A DNA stretch of 64,000 nt from Diphasiastrum complanatum. Lineage: Eukaryota; Streptophyta; Lycopodiopsida; Lycopodiales; Lycopodiaceae. The stretch's first letter is position 1, and each line of letters starts with the position of its first letter. The DNA is taken from contig CM055103.1 in NCBI GenBank assembly GCA_029204225.1, forward strand, positions 6,134,852-6,198,851. The letters are read 5' to 3'. Position numbers and translations under genes: made by a program. The notes beneath the pieces are model-generated. The model was not told where the DNA came from. It did not search any database and worked only from the letters and a program-made list of their open reading frames with translations. Below, piece after piece: positions 51,961 to 64,000 of the stretch.

Positions 51961-54900
51961 TCACCTCACAATCCTAAAAGCATCTCCAATTTGTCCGTTG
52001 GAAGAAAATTTATACTGCATGAATAAACAAAAGTTGTTAGTATATTACCATCAATATGGGAAATTTTTCAAATAGCATTTCTCGGTAAAAAAACACAAAG
52101 ATTGATGAATTTTCACATCAAAGCAAATACTCTCAGTTTATTTTAAATGAGATGCATAATTTTTTAAGTGCAAAAACTTTGGAAGTATAACTAGAAAATG
52201 CATTTCAAATGGTTATTGTTACCTCAACTAGGAACTCATGCTTATTTGCTTGTACATGTGTGTAGCCAAAAGAAGATATCCTCACCAAGCTCCAATTAGA
52301 TGGCTACAAGGACAAATATTTCAGTGTGATAATATGTTTGTTCAAATCTAACAAATACTTGTGATATTTGGTAAAATAAAAGTAACCTCACATTTTGTTT
52401 AAAGCCATCAAGTGCAAATCCAGCCATCCCAACAACTGTGTGTACTGGAGAAGTGTATATGGTTTGATTGTATGTATCAATTGATACATCTGTTTTTCGT
52501 GGTAGAGACTTGCATTTTCCTTGATAAACTGCACAAGTACGCTCATAATTGTGCACATGCCCCCAAAATGCTACATTGACCTACATTTGGGTTAAGAAGC
52601 ATCAAGGTCATGCAAGCTAACAAGAAAGAAAAAACAAACTGACTTATTTGAATGATAGAAGATACACGCTACATCAATAGTAGAAGTTTTCTGCATATAT
52701 GTGGAGTAACTCACTTGGTGTTCTACAAGTAAAGGTTCTATTGTCGCAACAAATTTAGGATCAACTGAAGGATATACTATTTCAGAGATTGCCTTCACCA
52801 CCGAAGAATATTGTGGCCGATGTCTGCATCTCACCTTTGATGAAAATCAGCCAAATCAAAACTATGCATGTTACAATCATAAGATATCACTCCATATGCA
52901 ACATAACCTCGCCAATGCATTCAAGTTATTTGCTTTATAATTTTTTTTTTAAAACAAATGTATGTACTAACCTATCTTAGTGACAAAGGTCGTCTTCAAT
53001 TTCTAAATCAAAACACAGAGTTTACAATGTCATTCACTTGACATGTTTCCATGTGTCAAATAAAAAATACTAGGACCCATAAGTTCTAATCTTTCTTGCT
53101 AGCACATGTGGAACTCCATAGAATTGGTAAGAAAATAATTGTAAAAGTTAGAATGTGAGTCCACTACAAATCTTGAACAAGAATCGGAATAGTGTGGCAC
53201 AAGTCCTCAAGTAAAAAGTTTTGAAATTTCTTTCTCGTGGAAACATTATGCATTGCAAAAGTTGTCAAGCTATTGCCTCCTTTGCACCTTGGTGTCATGA
53301 AGTGGTTTCCATGTGCTTCCATGATCCATTTCAGCCTAGACAACTATGTAGTCATTGAGCCTATGACCACAACTAGTATGAGACCAAATTTCTTAATAAC
53401 CAAATGTTACTCTTGATTTAATGTTGTTTCTCTATTTTTCTATTTATCAATTAGTCATTAAGGGCAATGAAAAAAGAAGTTGCAAGAGATGTGAACTTTA
53501 CCCAATAAAAATGAGCCATGGTGTTTGCCTCCTATCCACAAGAAGAAGATCATTCTTAAGCCACTTGAACTGTAAAAAGCCACATCCTTGTGAACAACTA
53601 CATATATACTTGCAACAATAAGACAAGTATGGAACTCATTCTTTCCAAGTCAAAAACAAAATTATTAGCATTACACTTGAAAGGTGACATTAGAGATATC
53701 AAGTAATCGTTTGTGATGTATGGTTATATATTGCACAAAGAACATTTTACTATTAGTTCAAGGTAATGCACGAATTCTTTTCACTAAACTTACCAAAATA
53801 AATGTCATGAAGGCATTAGTTTAAGTATAAAAGTAGGATATGTTCTTGACGGTAAGAATGATAATGTATGCAAACTCCATAAGGCACTCCATGGCTTGAA
53901 ACAATCAACAAGAGCTTGGTTTTAGAGGATCAACACATTCCTCATCCAACACGGTTTCAGACCAAGCACTTTGATTCAAATGCTTATTTCATGTCAATGC
54001 AACATTCCTTACGTCATCGAAGCCAAGAAAAAGAAACGTGGCAATAAAGGAGTGAGGTGCCTTTTTGTGGAATACCTAGGGAAGGCAAAGGGTTACAAGC
54101 TCTACAATCTATCGAGTGCGAATTCATAGTGTCAAGGGAGGTGGATTTTTGTGAAGACGGCAAGGTGGAGATGGGGGAGGCCTCAATGAAGGACAAGGCC
54201 TTGGGGATATGTTGGTGATGAGCAACATACCCATTCTTGTTGATCATTCACATGAGGAGAATCTCGAACATTATAACGAAGAGGAGGGCGGGGCCCGTGA
54301 AACATACTTCATGAAGCTGGAGATGATGGGCAAGAAGCCACGAAGATTTAGGAAGGAATGAGTGAGACGAATCAAGAAGAACCCCAATCAATTAGAAAGT
54401 TGAGTAGAACCAAATGTGTACCAAGAAGATACGACAACATGATCTTCATGGCAAAAGAGAAGCCAATAGAACCCAAAGATTACAAGGAGGCAGTGAGCAC
54501 ACATCACAGAAAAGAATGGATGCAGGCAATGAGAGAAGGGAAGGACTCTATCCAAACTAGCAACGCATGGAGTTGGTGCGATTGCCACCAGAAAGAAATG
54601 CAATAGCTGGATGTCGTTGGGTTTACAAGCTGAAATATGGACTAGAATGCAAGTTGGAAAGGTCATGAACTGCCAAGCTACATAGTGAAATTCTTATTCG
54701 AGTATGGAGGTTTCTATAAAGGAGCAAACACGTCATATCACTATGTCATAGATCTAGTGCAATTAGGAGAGACTTCCTTGCATTATTGTCCTACCAAGGG
54801 ATGATAGAAGACTTGATGAAAAAAGCCTTAGTACAAAGCTATATAATATTAAGTCTTAATAGGGAGATATATAATATGCTAAGGAAGGATGGGAGGGAGA

Positions 54901-56077
54901 TCCGATTTCACAGATACACATGGTTCAAATTGAGAGAGGGATTGTTGACCTTGGGTTGCCAATTCAAACCCTGTATAGTCTGCTTCAATTGTTAGTTAAT
55001 GTCATGTGAATGCAGAGTAGTAGTTATCTTGGTTGGAAGGGTTAGGTGGATAGGGCCGTGACGACCTTTCACATATGAAACCAGGTAGATTTTCTTCTTG
55101 ATGTGAACTTATACTATGATATACGTGTTTGTGCTTTTTGTGACTATAATTACGTAATGGATACCCGAGTGCATATTCCGCCCCTTCGTGAACATCTTAA
55201 AAACCATAATCTGTCGCTGCCGCTCCGCGCGTCCATCACGCCAGCCGCCCTGCCCATTCTGCCTCCCTGCCCATTCTGACAATTTAGTTACCTTTGACCT
55301 TCCATTGACTACGGAATGCCACGTGGCCTTTTGAGATTGGATAAGATAAATCCAAGTGCTCATTACAATTCATAAAGGTCAAGTGAAAAAAAAGCCTCGG
55401 GTACCCATTACGCAATGGAATGGTAAAGGCGATTCTGCTCGGTAAGTTTTTCTAGAATTTTTGGGCGAGGCCCTTTGAACCGAGCAGAATGGCCTCTGCC
55501 CGGCCCATTCGATAATACATAACCTTCCAGTCCTTGCAATTTTCTAGTTCTCATAACCAATAAGATATTGTATCTGCATTATCATCAAACTATATCCAAA
55601 ATTTTCATCTAAGAAGGAACTTATGAGATGATAAATGAATTTCAAACATGGTATGACATCATGGATGCGACGTAGCGCTAAAGTCCTTCTCACCTTGTTA
55701 CTTTGTCCTAAGTTCCAACCCCTCAAAAACTTCGGCGGCCTCTATTCTAGTGAAAACTCCTCATGTGACCAATGAGAGATAGAATGTCAACCCAGTTACA
55801 CAAAGTGGGATTTGCACATTCTCATTGGTCCAATTTGCCCTAGAACGTCCTTGAAGGGCATTTGAAAGACGCGGGTTTGAAAATCTAGAGACAAAACACG
55901 TGTGTTTTTTGAAAACTTCTAGAGAGAGCACATGTTTTTTTTAACTTTTGGATGGAAGTTTCTAGAGAGAGAAAAACTAGGCATAAAATAGTGAGGTCCC
56001 GAGATAGTTGGGGAACGTGATAGGGAGAGAGAGAACACAGTTTTTTTAGGTTTTGTATAGTTTTAGATGAAAAATAG

Positions 56078-56118
<41 letters not shown>

Positions 56119-56279
56119 TGTGTGTGTGTGTGTGCGACAAAGGAAACAAGATTCTTGTGTTTTGATTTGTCCAAGTGTATTTAGGGTTTTGATCAATGCA
56201 GGTCAACGAGTTCTCGTTGATGGACATGTGCATTTTACTTAATCCCGTAGCCAAAAGAAAGTAGGGTTTGGGGGAGGAG

Positions 56280-56321
<42 letters not shown>

Positions 56322-59300
56322 AAAGAAATACCTGTAGGCTGTTGGGAGTCCAATCGTGCTCTGTGGACATGACAGTAAAGTGTACGGGGCCTAGCTGTAC
56401 GGAATACCAGGGCTCGTCTTTGGCTCGCACAGGCATCGGGAAGTACGTCTCGTACGGCACTCCGCACTCTCCGCCTGAGTCTGTCGATCCATAGTACGAA
56501 CCAGATTTTGGGAAATCCCTGCAAAAGGTTCGTCATAGTAATAAATTAATCTCGAGATTCCATGAGGAGTATCCAGATTCCGAGTATGCATTATTGCAGA
56601 AAATGAGCAAAGATTTAATCAGCCTTATGTATAGTGTTCTATGATCATTAGATTTGCCAAAAAGACAATATGGAGTATTTCGATAATCAGAGCAGTGTAG
56701 ACTATTAACTGGCTGACAAGTTTTCTTTGTTTATAGGGACAATTTTCGTTCACATTATGAAGTTGAAGAAAATGTGCAAAGATTTTTTTCCGCATTATGC
56801 ATATTGTTCTTCCGTTAGATTTGTGAGAAAGACACTATGAAGCTTATTAATAAGAGCAGTGTCGATTATCTAGCTTGTTGGCAAGTTATAAGCGTTTGTA
56901 GCGATATTTTCGTTCACATTATGAGGTTGCACAAAATGGACAAAGATTTATTCGGCTTTATGAATATTGTTCTTTGCATTAGATTTGTGAAAAAGACAAT
57001 ATGTATTATGGAATCTAGTAATAAGAGCAGTGTAGATTACCTTGCTGACAGGTTTTCTGTTTTTATAGCGACATGTTCGTACACATTATGAGGAAGTTGA
57101 AATCTTATTTTTTTTAAGAATCAATTATCTTGTTACAATGGAACAATCTGTATTCATGTTGCGTTTGCCTGTTTGCAGTAAACGAGGAAAGATTTATTCA
57201 GCAGTATGCTTAGAGTCCTTGCATTACACTTGCCAGAACCACGGTATGGTGTTTGTTAATTAAAGCAATGTAGATTATCTGATTTGCTGACAAGTTTCTG
57301 TGTTTAAAAGGGCAGCTTCTTTCACATTATGAGCATTAATCACGTATTCTTGTTGTGCTTGATTGATGTGCATCATAAACTCACCGTTCATGATTGCCTA
57401 TTGCAGTGAGGTAAGGTATTCTGGAAGCTACGGGTTGAATCATCTCCAAGAAGAAGTCCCATTCAGCAAGAAATCCTGTTGCATAACTTATATCTCCAAT
57501 GTGAAAAACCGCATCCACTTTTCCGGCATCCAGTTCTTGAGATATGGCATTTATGACGCCAAGTGATCCAGGCTGCAAGATGACATCAGTTTATAAGGTG
57601 TATGTTGACGATATTCTCAGGATGAAAGCTGAATCACAATGCTAGCAAAACAAGCGACTATGGTAAGAGACGAGAGTTTTTCCATGCTGATAATTTTCAA
57701 TGCAAGGAAGGCGACATAATTCATTATATTCTGGATGGTGACAGCCATTGCCCGTGAGGCTTTTGGGTTCGATTAGTTTTTTTTTGAGGGCATTAATCTT
57801 GGTAGTAGATTCACTGACCACTGCTTCTGCTTATTGAACCTAGTTATAAGCCACCTGAATATAATGTTCTGTGCTGCTATCAGCATCTGCTTTTCCCATA
57901 TCGCCGTAAATGATGATTTGCAAAGCCTCAGCGCCAGCGGCTGGAGGGGTCTTGAATATTTTATCTCCGCTCCATCCGACAAAATTGCTGATAACAAAGT
58001 GAACGTATCTTGTGAAACCATGCTCTGACTTCTAAAGGACTTTAATTATAGATTTGTTTCTTTGAAATGAACAAATACGTCGATCTTTCAAAGTGAAGAA
58101 AATGATTAACAAGTAATACCACCTTCCATATTTGTACGTGTAAGTACTTGAGGGGGAAAGCCCACTTATCACTGCCGAATGTACATAACCAGGATCGTGC
58201 CATCCGAAGTTAGTTGCTGGCGCAGGAACTGCATCTGCCAAATTGAGTAAGCTACAGTTACAAAAGGCAAAGAGCCTCCTTCCTCAAGTTCATCTCTCGT
58301 GATTATGGTTCAAAAGGAAAGTTTCTAATATAAACTCAATCAAGTTCACCATTTCGCCATGTAACAAAAACACATAATGAAAGCAGGAAGTTCAGGAGCT
58401 CACTACACATGTCAGTCTGCCTGAACGTCGAGACAGTTGAGGGAACTGATTTACCACCAGCATATTGAACTGCTTGGATTTCACTAGATCCGCTTAACCA
58501 AGTTACTCTAATCTGAAATCCATAAAGAACATTTATACAAGCTTCAAGTTTGCCATCATGGAGAAAGCAATGTATTACGTCCAGTCCTAGAAGCTGGAAT
58601 CTTATTATCTGCAAACGTTTGAAGTCCTACATTATGATAAACGATTATCTAAAGAGAGCTGCCTTTGGAGAGGAAGCAAGGCCAAGTTTGTCAGAGCTTC
58701 CTACTTACCGATGTCCCAGTGGAGTCGGTGCTGGACAAATGAGCATATAATGGAGAGTTGGGATTGCGAAACTGAAGAGGTTCTGATTTCCGAAGGATGC
58801 AGGGTACATCGAAGCCACCCGCGAAATAGACAAACGAGATCGGTGTTCTTATGTTGATCAGCCGAAATGTTAGAGATGCATTGCAGGTATGTATTAAGCA
58901 TTGACTTCCAATCTGCTGCCTACAATGCTTCTTGCTGCACGATAAGTAAGAAGGATCCTCCTTCAGAAACTTGGACTGCCAGCATACGTACTCAACATTA
59001 GTTTTAGTCAAAGCATTCACTTCACTCGAGTCTCGCACCATCGGGATTGACATGATCATAGAATTGATCAATCGTTTGGCAGACAGAGAATTTATTTGAA
59101 CCTTCTTCATGAATATGATCCTTGAAAGAGAATTTAGTTTAATAATGGAACGCTAATGCAAACTGCAGTCATCTCGCATCAAAACGAAAAAGGACTGACT
59201 GACATTTGCGCAATATGAGTTCAAAAAATTGCTTTGGCAAGTCGCCTCGACTTCAGAGGGTACTGAGCTAGCTGTGCAAATAGAGGAGTAGGCTTTTATT

Positions 59301-60206
59301 AAAGAACGGCCAGTTAATTATTCACACATCTTACCTTGACGGGATAATCACACAGAAGAGGCAGCGAGGAAATGTCTCCAGTCTCAATATAAAGCGCCTT
59401 CACAGCAGGGCAAGCGGAATAGCTGCGGAATGCAAATTTGAATCAGTCAGTGTTATTCAAGAAAAATACATTCTCAAGCATTTCATAGCAAAAAAAAATC
59501 TTTATAAGCTATGAGCACACTGAATGATTGGCTCTTTTATAGAAGAATTCATTGCTAATACAACAACGAGGGATGTTGTTCCAATTCCCTTTTGTCTCCA
59601 ACCTACAGGGAGTATTTTCCGCCCTGAATTTCTGTACGGCATTTTAGGAGGTATCTGACGTTAAAATTCTTTAAGATAAGCATTTTTAACGTAGCATATG
59701 GACTTGATTAACCGAGGTTGCCGAAAGTCGGGAGAGCATGTTGCTGTCTGGTTTGCAAATCAATCTTGCTGGTTGTTTAAGCTCCAGTTGCTCTAAATTT
59801 CACTATGAAAGGATAGTGATAAACTGAAGCTCACGATTTACGAAACGATGATAAATAAGGCCGGGCACCTTCAAAGAAGTAAAACTCACTTGTGAGATGC
59901 AGCTGAGAAAACCCCAACCCAATCGTCATCACTTGGCACCAAAACTCCGCTCACAGTCACAGCTACTTCTTGCACATCATCTAGAGGCCCTGCAGTGCTT
60001 AGCGACATAGTCAGAAACGGATTAGGATTCGTACAGCTGAGTATCTGCCGCCTATTAATAGCATTGAACTGAGCTGCGTCCAGACTTGCAGATTCTGTAG
60101 CTGCATTGACGAAAAACGGCTTCAAGATGGCAACATCGCATAAAACTAGGTTGCTCAAGATTGCTAAAAGAAACATGAACAAATTGGATAATTTGCAAGC
60201 TGCCAT
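51961..60206 (-). CDS. PAP: Purple acid phosphatase, PAP1/PAP27 type, secreted
   Basis: Binuclear-metal phosphoesterase of the long plant PAP group, acting on phosphate esters outside the cell or in the secretory path. Exons (minus): 60206-59890, 59422-59335, 58975-58709, 58513-58405, 58234-58123, 57987-57855, 57572-57385, 56518-56332, 53569-53502, 52823-52715, 52580-52392, 52303-52223, 52014-51961. They sum to 1902 bases, 633 residues plus TGA, all GT-AG and in phase. Signal peptide at about 1-24 (CKLSNLFMFLLAILSNLVLC). The Fn3-like N-terminal domain includes FAGGFDVPCI and SPLYAHLSSTDSTGTS. Metal blocks: GDMG 326-329, GDISY 368-372, GNHE 401-404, GHRP 490-493, GHVH 533-536. All ligand positions are kept. 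Start chosen for the signal peptide; a GTG upstream is ignored. Substrate unknown. Confidence 0.95.
53780..54720 (+). pseudogene. Cop-6: scrambled copia debris in phosphatase intron 8
   Basis: Antisense to the host gene. A reverse transcriptase middle piece (VCKLHKALHGLKQSTRAW, RINTFLIQHGF, about 53860-53970) precedes an integrase end (RCLFVEYLGKAKGYKLYNL, then after a shift FIVSREVDFCED, 54050-54160). Next comes an RT start (KEAVSTHHRKEWMQAMREGK, 54490-54545). In an intact copia the integrase end comes first, so this is at least two fragments or a rearranged copy. Confidence 0.75.
54721..55140. other. Intron 8 sequence, no element recognised
   Basis: AT-rich, short ORFs only. Confidence 0.5.
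55149..55419. mobile_element. MITE-like element in intron 8
   Basis: Terminal inverted repeats of about 20 bases: ATTACGTAATGGATACCCGAG on the left and, reverse-complemented, ATTGCGTAATGGGTACCCGAG on the right (positions about 55149-55169 and 55396-55416), differing at two bases. No coding capacity. The interior is GC-rich and repeats CCCTGCCCATTCTG. A target duplication is not clear. Confidence 0.5.
55432..55490. other. Hairpin: perfect 12-base inverted repeat
   Basis: ATTCTGCTCGGT (55432-55443) and ACCGAGCAGAAT (55479-55490) with a 35-base loop, just beside the MITE-like element. Confidence 0.85.
56082..56134 (+). repeat. (GA)n(GT)n microsatellite in intron 8
   Basis: GA run to about 56115, then GT run to 56134. 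In the phosphatase pre-mRNA it reads as an AC/CU tract. Confidence 0.97.
56284..56319 (+). repeat. (GA)n microsatellite next to the exon 8 donor
   Basis: 18 GA units, 12 bases inside intron 8. In the transcript it is a CU tract directly after the 5' splice site at 56331. Confidence 0.97.
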
Positions 60207-61640
60207 TGTTTGAACAAACTGTTCATGCACTGATCTGTGTGAAGGTGAGACTTGGAAAGGATAAGTAGTTCCCTTAGCAATTACAGGATCGAAATATCAT
60301 ATATGGAACACTAAAGGAAGAGGAACAATTGTGCGAAAACGTACACTCTTGTTGCGTACATTAATGTTCTACTAGTTCGCTTCACGCAATTCACTCGAAA
60401 GAAGGTGTTCCAGAGTTGTCTGTGTGTGCAATCCTCCCCTTCACACCAGGCCTGAATCGATTGCTGCAGGAGTTGTACCATACGGGCTGGGTATCATATG
60501 ATGATTGATTTAACGTTGCGTCTTCCTGGCCGCAAGCAACGCGAGGCGTCCATACTAATCTAGTGATCACACCTGGATTAAAGTGCCATTAGAGCAAGGA
60601 AAGCTCACTTTTCAGATCTTTGGAAGTGGGATAATTTAACTGTTCACCAGTAAGCAAACACAACCCTCGACTAAAAAACACACACGGTGTCACAGATTTG
60701 ATTGATCCTTGTGAGCTGACGACTTAAGTAGAGAAGGGGCCCAGCCACCGAAAGCTGGGAAAGTTAGCTTAGCTGGATCGTAGATGTTGTTCGAAGCTTC
60801 ATTCACTGTACTTGGGGCCCTCACAGTCCAACCTTCCAGCAATCTCCGAAGTCATCCTCAGGTAACAGCAGGTTGAAATCTGAATCTGAGCTATGCATAC
60901 TCTTAGATCATTTCTGAAACATGCTTTTTTCTGTAATTTGTGTGTCGTCTTGCAGACTAACTGTGGCTGGATACATGGCACAGTTACCACAGTATCAATG
61001 TTCACTTTCTGAAGTCAATTGTGTGTGCTTTACTGCTGAGCATATGCAAGTACTATCATAATTCATTGCTTACTTTCTGATTTCTCAACGGTTGCACATT
61101 CATGAATCATTACCTACTCACATAATATGTGCATTACTCTTTTCACATTTGGCATCAATAACGTAGGCGTATAGACATTAGAAAATTTTGTTTCACATAC
61201 AGAACAAAAGTTGCAAAATACTTGTTTATAAAGCATCCTAGGGCCCTTCGAAAGATAGCGTAAATTGGGACTTCACGTGGCGTGAACACATGGATCTATG
61301 GCTTGTTTTTTTTTGTGTAAAGCCTTAAAATTGCTGTCATAAAGAAAACTATCAAGTATGTACTTACTACTACCAATTGATGTACCACTAGTCAAACATT
61401 TAACGACCTCACATTTCTCAACCTCTTGTAAAGTGCTTGTAAGTTGGTTGTAAGAGCATATTCCTAAAATGATTCTTGTTTTTTCCCAACTTAGCTAGAT
61501 CTTTTTTATGCCAAATTTGTCATACCAAACAAGTATATCTCTAACTCTATCCACATATCCCCTATGGCTTCCATATGAATAGATAAATCTCCACTACACT
61601 AATGGCAATGATGACGACAAAGATAATCAAGAAGATGTTT
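60207..61640 (-). promoter_or_regulatory. Upstream region of the phosphatase gene
   Basis: No gene recognised. A possible TATA element (CATATATGAT on the minus strand, about 60295-60304) lies 90 bases above the ATG. The rest is AT-rich without clear motifs. Confidence 0.3.
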
Positions 61641-63320
61641 TGTGAAGATGGCATTGGGTCATCATTCACTTCCATTGTTGGCATACGGTTCCTATCTTGA
61701 GATAATTGTTTGCTTCAAAGATCAATGTGAATCACATATTACCATCTTGGGGTTATTCAACTTAAGGTTTTGTACAAGATGTGCTAAATCAAATGGTATT
61801 TGTAAAAAATTTATAACAAATTTCAAAAACTATGATTATAGTGAGATTAAAGATTTTGACTTTATATGCCTAGGCACCCAAAAAAGGGATGTCTCATAAA
61901 AGAGTTTTGCTAATACCAAGGGTCGAAGTTTAAATATGATCTTAACCACCATGAAAGATCTCTAGGAAGACCAATTCATGTTGAAAAAGTCTATTAAACA
62001 TTTTTGGTACACTTTTAGGAAGAAGTGTGATACTTGTTAAAATAAGGCACATAAGACATGACCAAGGAGTTTGAAGTGATTTTTTTCTCGAGAGAATTAC
62101 TTGAAGTAATAATTTGAAACAAGAGTAACATAGAGTCAAAGGCTCAAATGTAAGAATAGGGATGAGCTTATGAAGTCTCTAGAAATAAATCATAACCTAA
62201 AATAAGAAATTGCAACAAGTAATAACAAAACAAGACTAGCAAGCAAGAGAAAAGATCTTCTTGATGTTACTTGGTTTTTGTGTTACATTGATAAGTTTGT
62301 CCATTCTAATGGTTTCATTAATCATTGTGTTGCATGGATTTCTACTCGAGAACAATTTTGGTAAACGATATTTTCCACAACAAGATGGCCCTCGTTAGGT
62401 TCCATATCATTTCAGTGTTGCAATAATGTCATTTGATAGCATCATGTGAAGAGAAGCTGACTCGAACTTGACATGGAATCTGAAAGATGTTTTTCCAAAG
62501 CATTAAATTTGGTGATAGAAGAGATAAGTGATAGTTTCCTCATCTTTATGGCCTAGGCTACAACCTTGCAAGATGTGCCTCTATATTTGGCTCTAATAGG
62601 GAGGGACCTTCATAGAACTGTCAAATATCTTACATCGTGTAGATACTTCAAAAGGCCTAGTTGACATTAGCAAAGTACCTTCTTACTTTCATAGATGATT
62701 ATTCTAGAAGGTGTGTAGTCTATTTCTTGAAACAAAAATCAAAATCATTTAAATTCTTCAAAATGTTCAAAGCAGCTCGGCTGAAACAGCAATTGGAAGG
62801 AAGTAGAAGCTTCTTCGAATTGATGGTGAGAGAGAATGTATCTCCAAGGAGTTCAAAGACTATTTCAAAATAATGGTATTATCCATCAATTGACAACTAG
62901 TTACTCCCCACATTCGAATGGAGTAGTAGAAAGGAAAAATATAACTCTGGTAGAATATGCCAAAGCATGCTTGCCCATGCATCACTCTCCAAAGCAGTTG
63001 CGACTATTGCATATATTCAAAATAGATGCATTACCAAAAGTCTGAACAATTAGACATATCGAGAGTCTTAAAGTTTTTGGTTGTATTGCTTATGCGCATA
63101 TTCCAAATGATATGAGAAAGAAGCTAGGTAATTCTAGCATCAAAACTGTGTTTCTTGGTTCTTCAAATATTAATAAAGCTTATAAGCTTTATATCCATGT
63201 TACAAGGAAAAAATTTGTGAGCAAGGATGTCATCTTGCTGGAAGACCATTTTCTTAACCTTAAAGGTAAAAAAAATCGCCAACAGAACCTTCGAGCTTTA
63301 CTACTGCAGAGGCTTTAAAA
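61641..63320 (+). pseudogene. Cop-7: decayed copia element, integrase region recognisable
   Basis: From about 62650 the integrase is readable on the plus strand: LTFIDDYSRRCVVYFLKQKS (first Asp), a scrambled middle, then NNGIIHQLTTSYSPHSNGVV with ERKNITLVEYAKACL (Glu region), VFGCIAYAHIPNDMRKKLG and VFLGSSNINKAYKLYIHVTR to FVSKDVILLEDHF (63112-63250). The second catalytic Asp region is lost by frameshifts near 62815. Upstream 61641-62650 is open in short pieces and may be gag and protease debris, which I could not confirm. No LTR was found. Confidence 0.75.
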
Positions 63321-64000
63321 ATTCACTTGAGCGATGGTTAATCAGAAAAGATCAAAGACAACATGAGAAATCAAAATAACTTAGAACTTATACACACACA
63401 CACACACACACATATTAATACTATGCATATTAAACTTATTGCCATATCTTGTCACATAGTCATTCTCATATAGCTTTTTTTGGGTGATGGTATGTGATAG
63501 CACTAACTTCAATATGCACAATATGTACACACAATAAAAAATTTACTTATTGACCAAGCCTTATAAGATTGAGAGACTAGGCTGCTAGGTATGCTTTTTA
63601 TTCAGCATCTGTGGTTCAAGCTTAAGTCTTCAAGGACACAACAACCACTCTTTAATGTTATACACTACTACAACAAATGCATTGAAAAGTCTTACATATT
63701 AATGCCTTTTGTAGAAGGACCAAGTAGTTTCTTATAAAATTTTCCTTCTGTAGCATTGAATCAAATGATGATACCTTCAACAAATATTCTTGCCCTTAAA
63801 CCGCTTATCACCACCACTTATGTGAGGAGAAAAGCCCAGGAGTAGGGGGGGCTTTGCTAGCATGAGGGCAAGGGCTTGAAGACCACTCGGCTCGCTACTT
63901 CACTCGACATGAACAACGCCTACTTTCTTATACTATTTTTTTGCCTACCCCACCAATTATGGGTATAATGCCCTGCCCGCGCCTCAGGGCATCATGGCAC
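63321..64000. other. No supported gene; (CA)n at 63392-63412
   Basis: AT-rich end of the window with a short CA microsatellite. Nothing else recognised. Confidence 0.55.

Noticed and set aside
56063-56536. Long minus-strand ORF with Ser-Leu repeats
   Set aside because: It is made by the GA microsatellites and an out-of-frame reading of phosphatase exon 8.

Overview
This is nuclear DNA from a land plant. Two intact, intron-rich plant genes with GT-AG introns sit in a sea of Ty1/copia and Ty3/gypsy LTR retrotransposons. One intron of 8.8 kb has swallowed a nearly complete copia element. The large introns and nested insertions suggest a large, repeat-rich genome; I cannot name the species. All exon structures were built by hand from splice sites and reading frame.

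Host genes. (1) Plus strand, 11062-23849: a Golgi beta-1,3-galactosyltransferase (CAZy GT31, plant B3GALT group) in 11 coding exons that join to an exact 410-codon frame. Upstream lie a cluster of five CACGTG G-boxes (7422-7969), a repeat-rich transcribed leader or leader intron (about 8060-10828) and a 45-codon upstream ORF (10894-11031). Intron 4 (12450-21278) holds an antisense gypsy chromovirus fragment, a sense copia element and another LTR remnant. (2) Minus strand, 60206-51961: a secreted purple acid phosphatase of the PAP1/PAP27 type, 13 exons, 633 codons, with all five metal-binding blocks present. Its intron 8 holds copia debris, a MITE-like element and microsatellites. The two genes converge on the transposon-filled middle of the window.

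Transposon layout. Cop-1 (1-3836, minus) and Cop-2 (4205-4760, plus) are decayed copia elements. Gyp-1, Cop-3 and Gyp-2 lie in the galactosyltransferase intron. Two decayed LTR-like pieces cover about 27200-29640. A three-layer nest follows. Cop-4 (copia, about 29670-45470) is split by Gyp-3 (30346-43044), a 12.7 kb gypsy element with a 5-bp target duplication CAAAT. Gyp-3 is itself split by LTR-E (40100-42781), a short non-autonomous LTR element with duplication TTCTA/TTCTG. Gyp-4 (45471-48171) is a truncated sister of Gyp-3. Gyp-5, Cop-5, Cop-6 and Cop-7 are fragments.

The most unusual object is the Gyp-3/Gyp-4 family. It has a tRNA-Asp-type primer binding site, a long leader sprinkled with the 9-mer GCGAGAGTT in both orientations (also present 3' of integrase), a gag with four zinc knuckles, and a third gene downstream of integrase preceded by its own TATA box. 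That third gene continues in frame on the far side of the LTR-E insertion. I do not recognise its product. In this copy the reverse transcriptase is broken (catalytic DD reads DN, N-terminal part missing), so the element is dead or depends on others.
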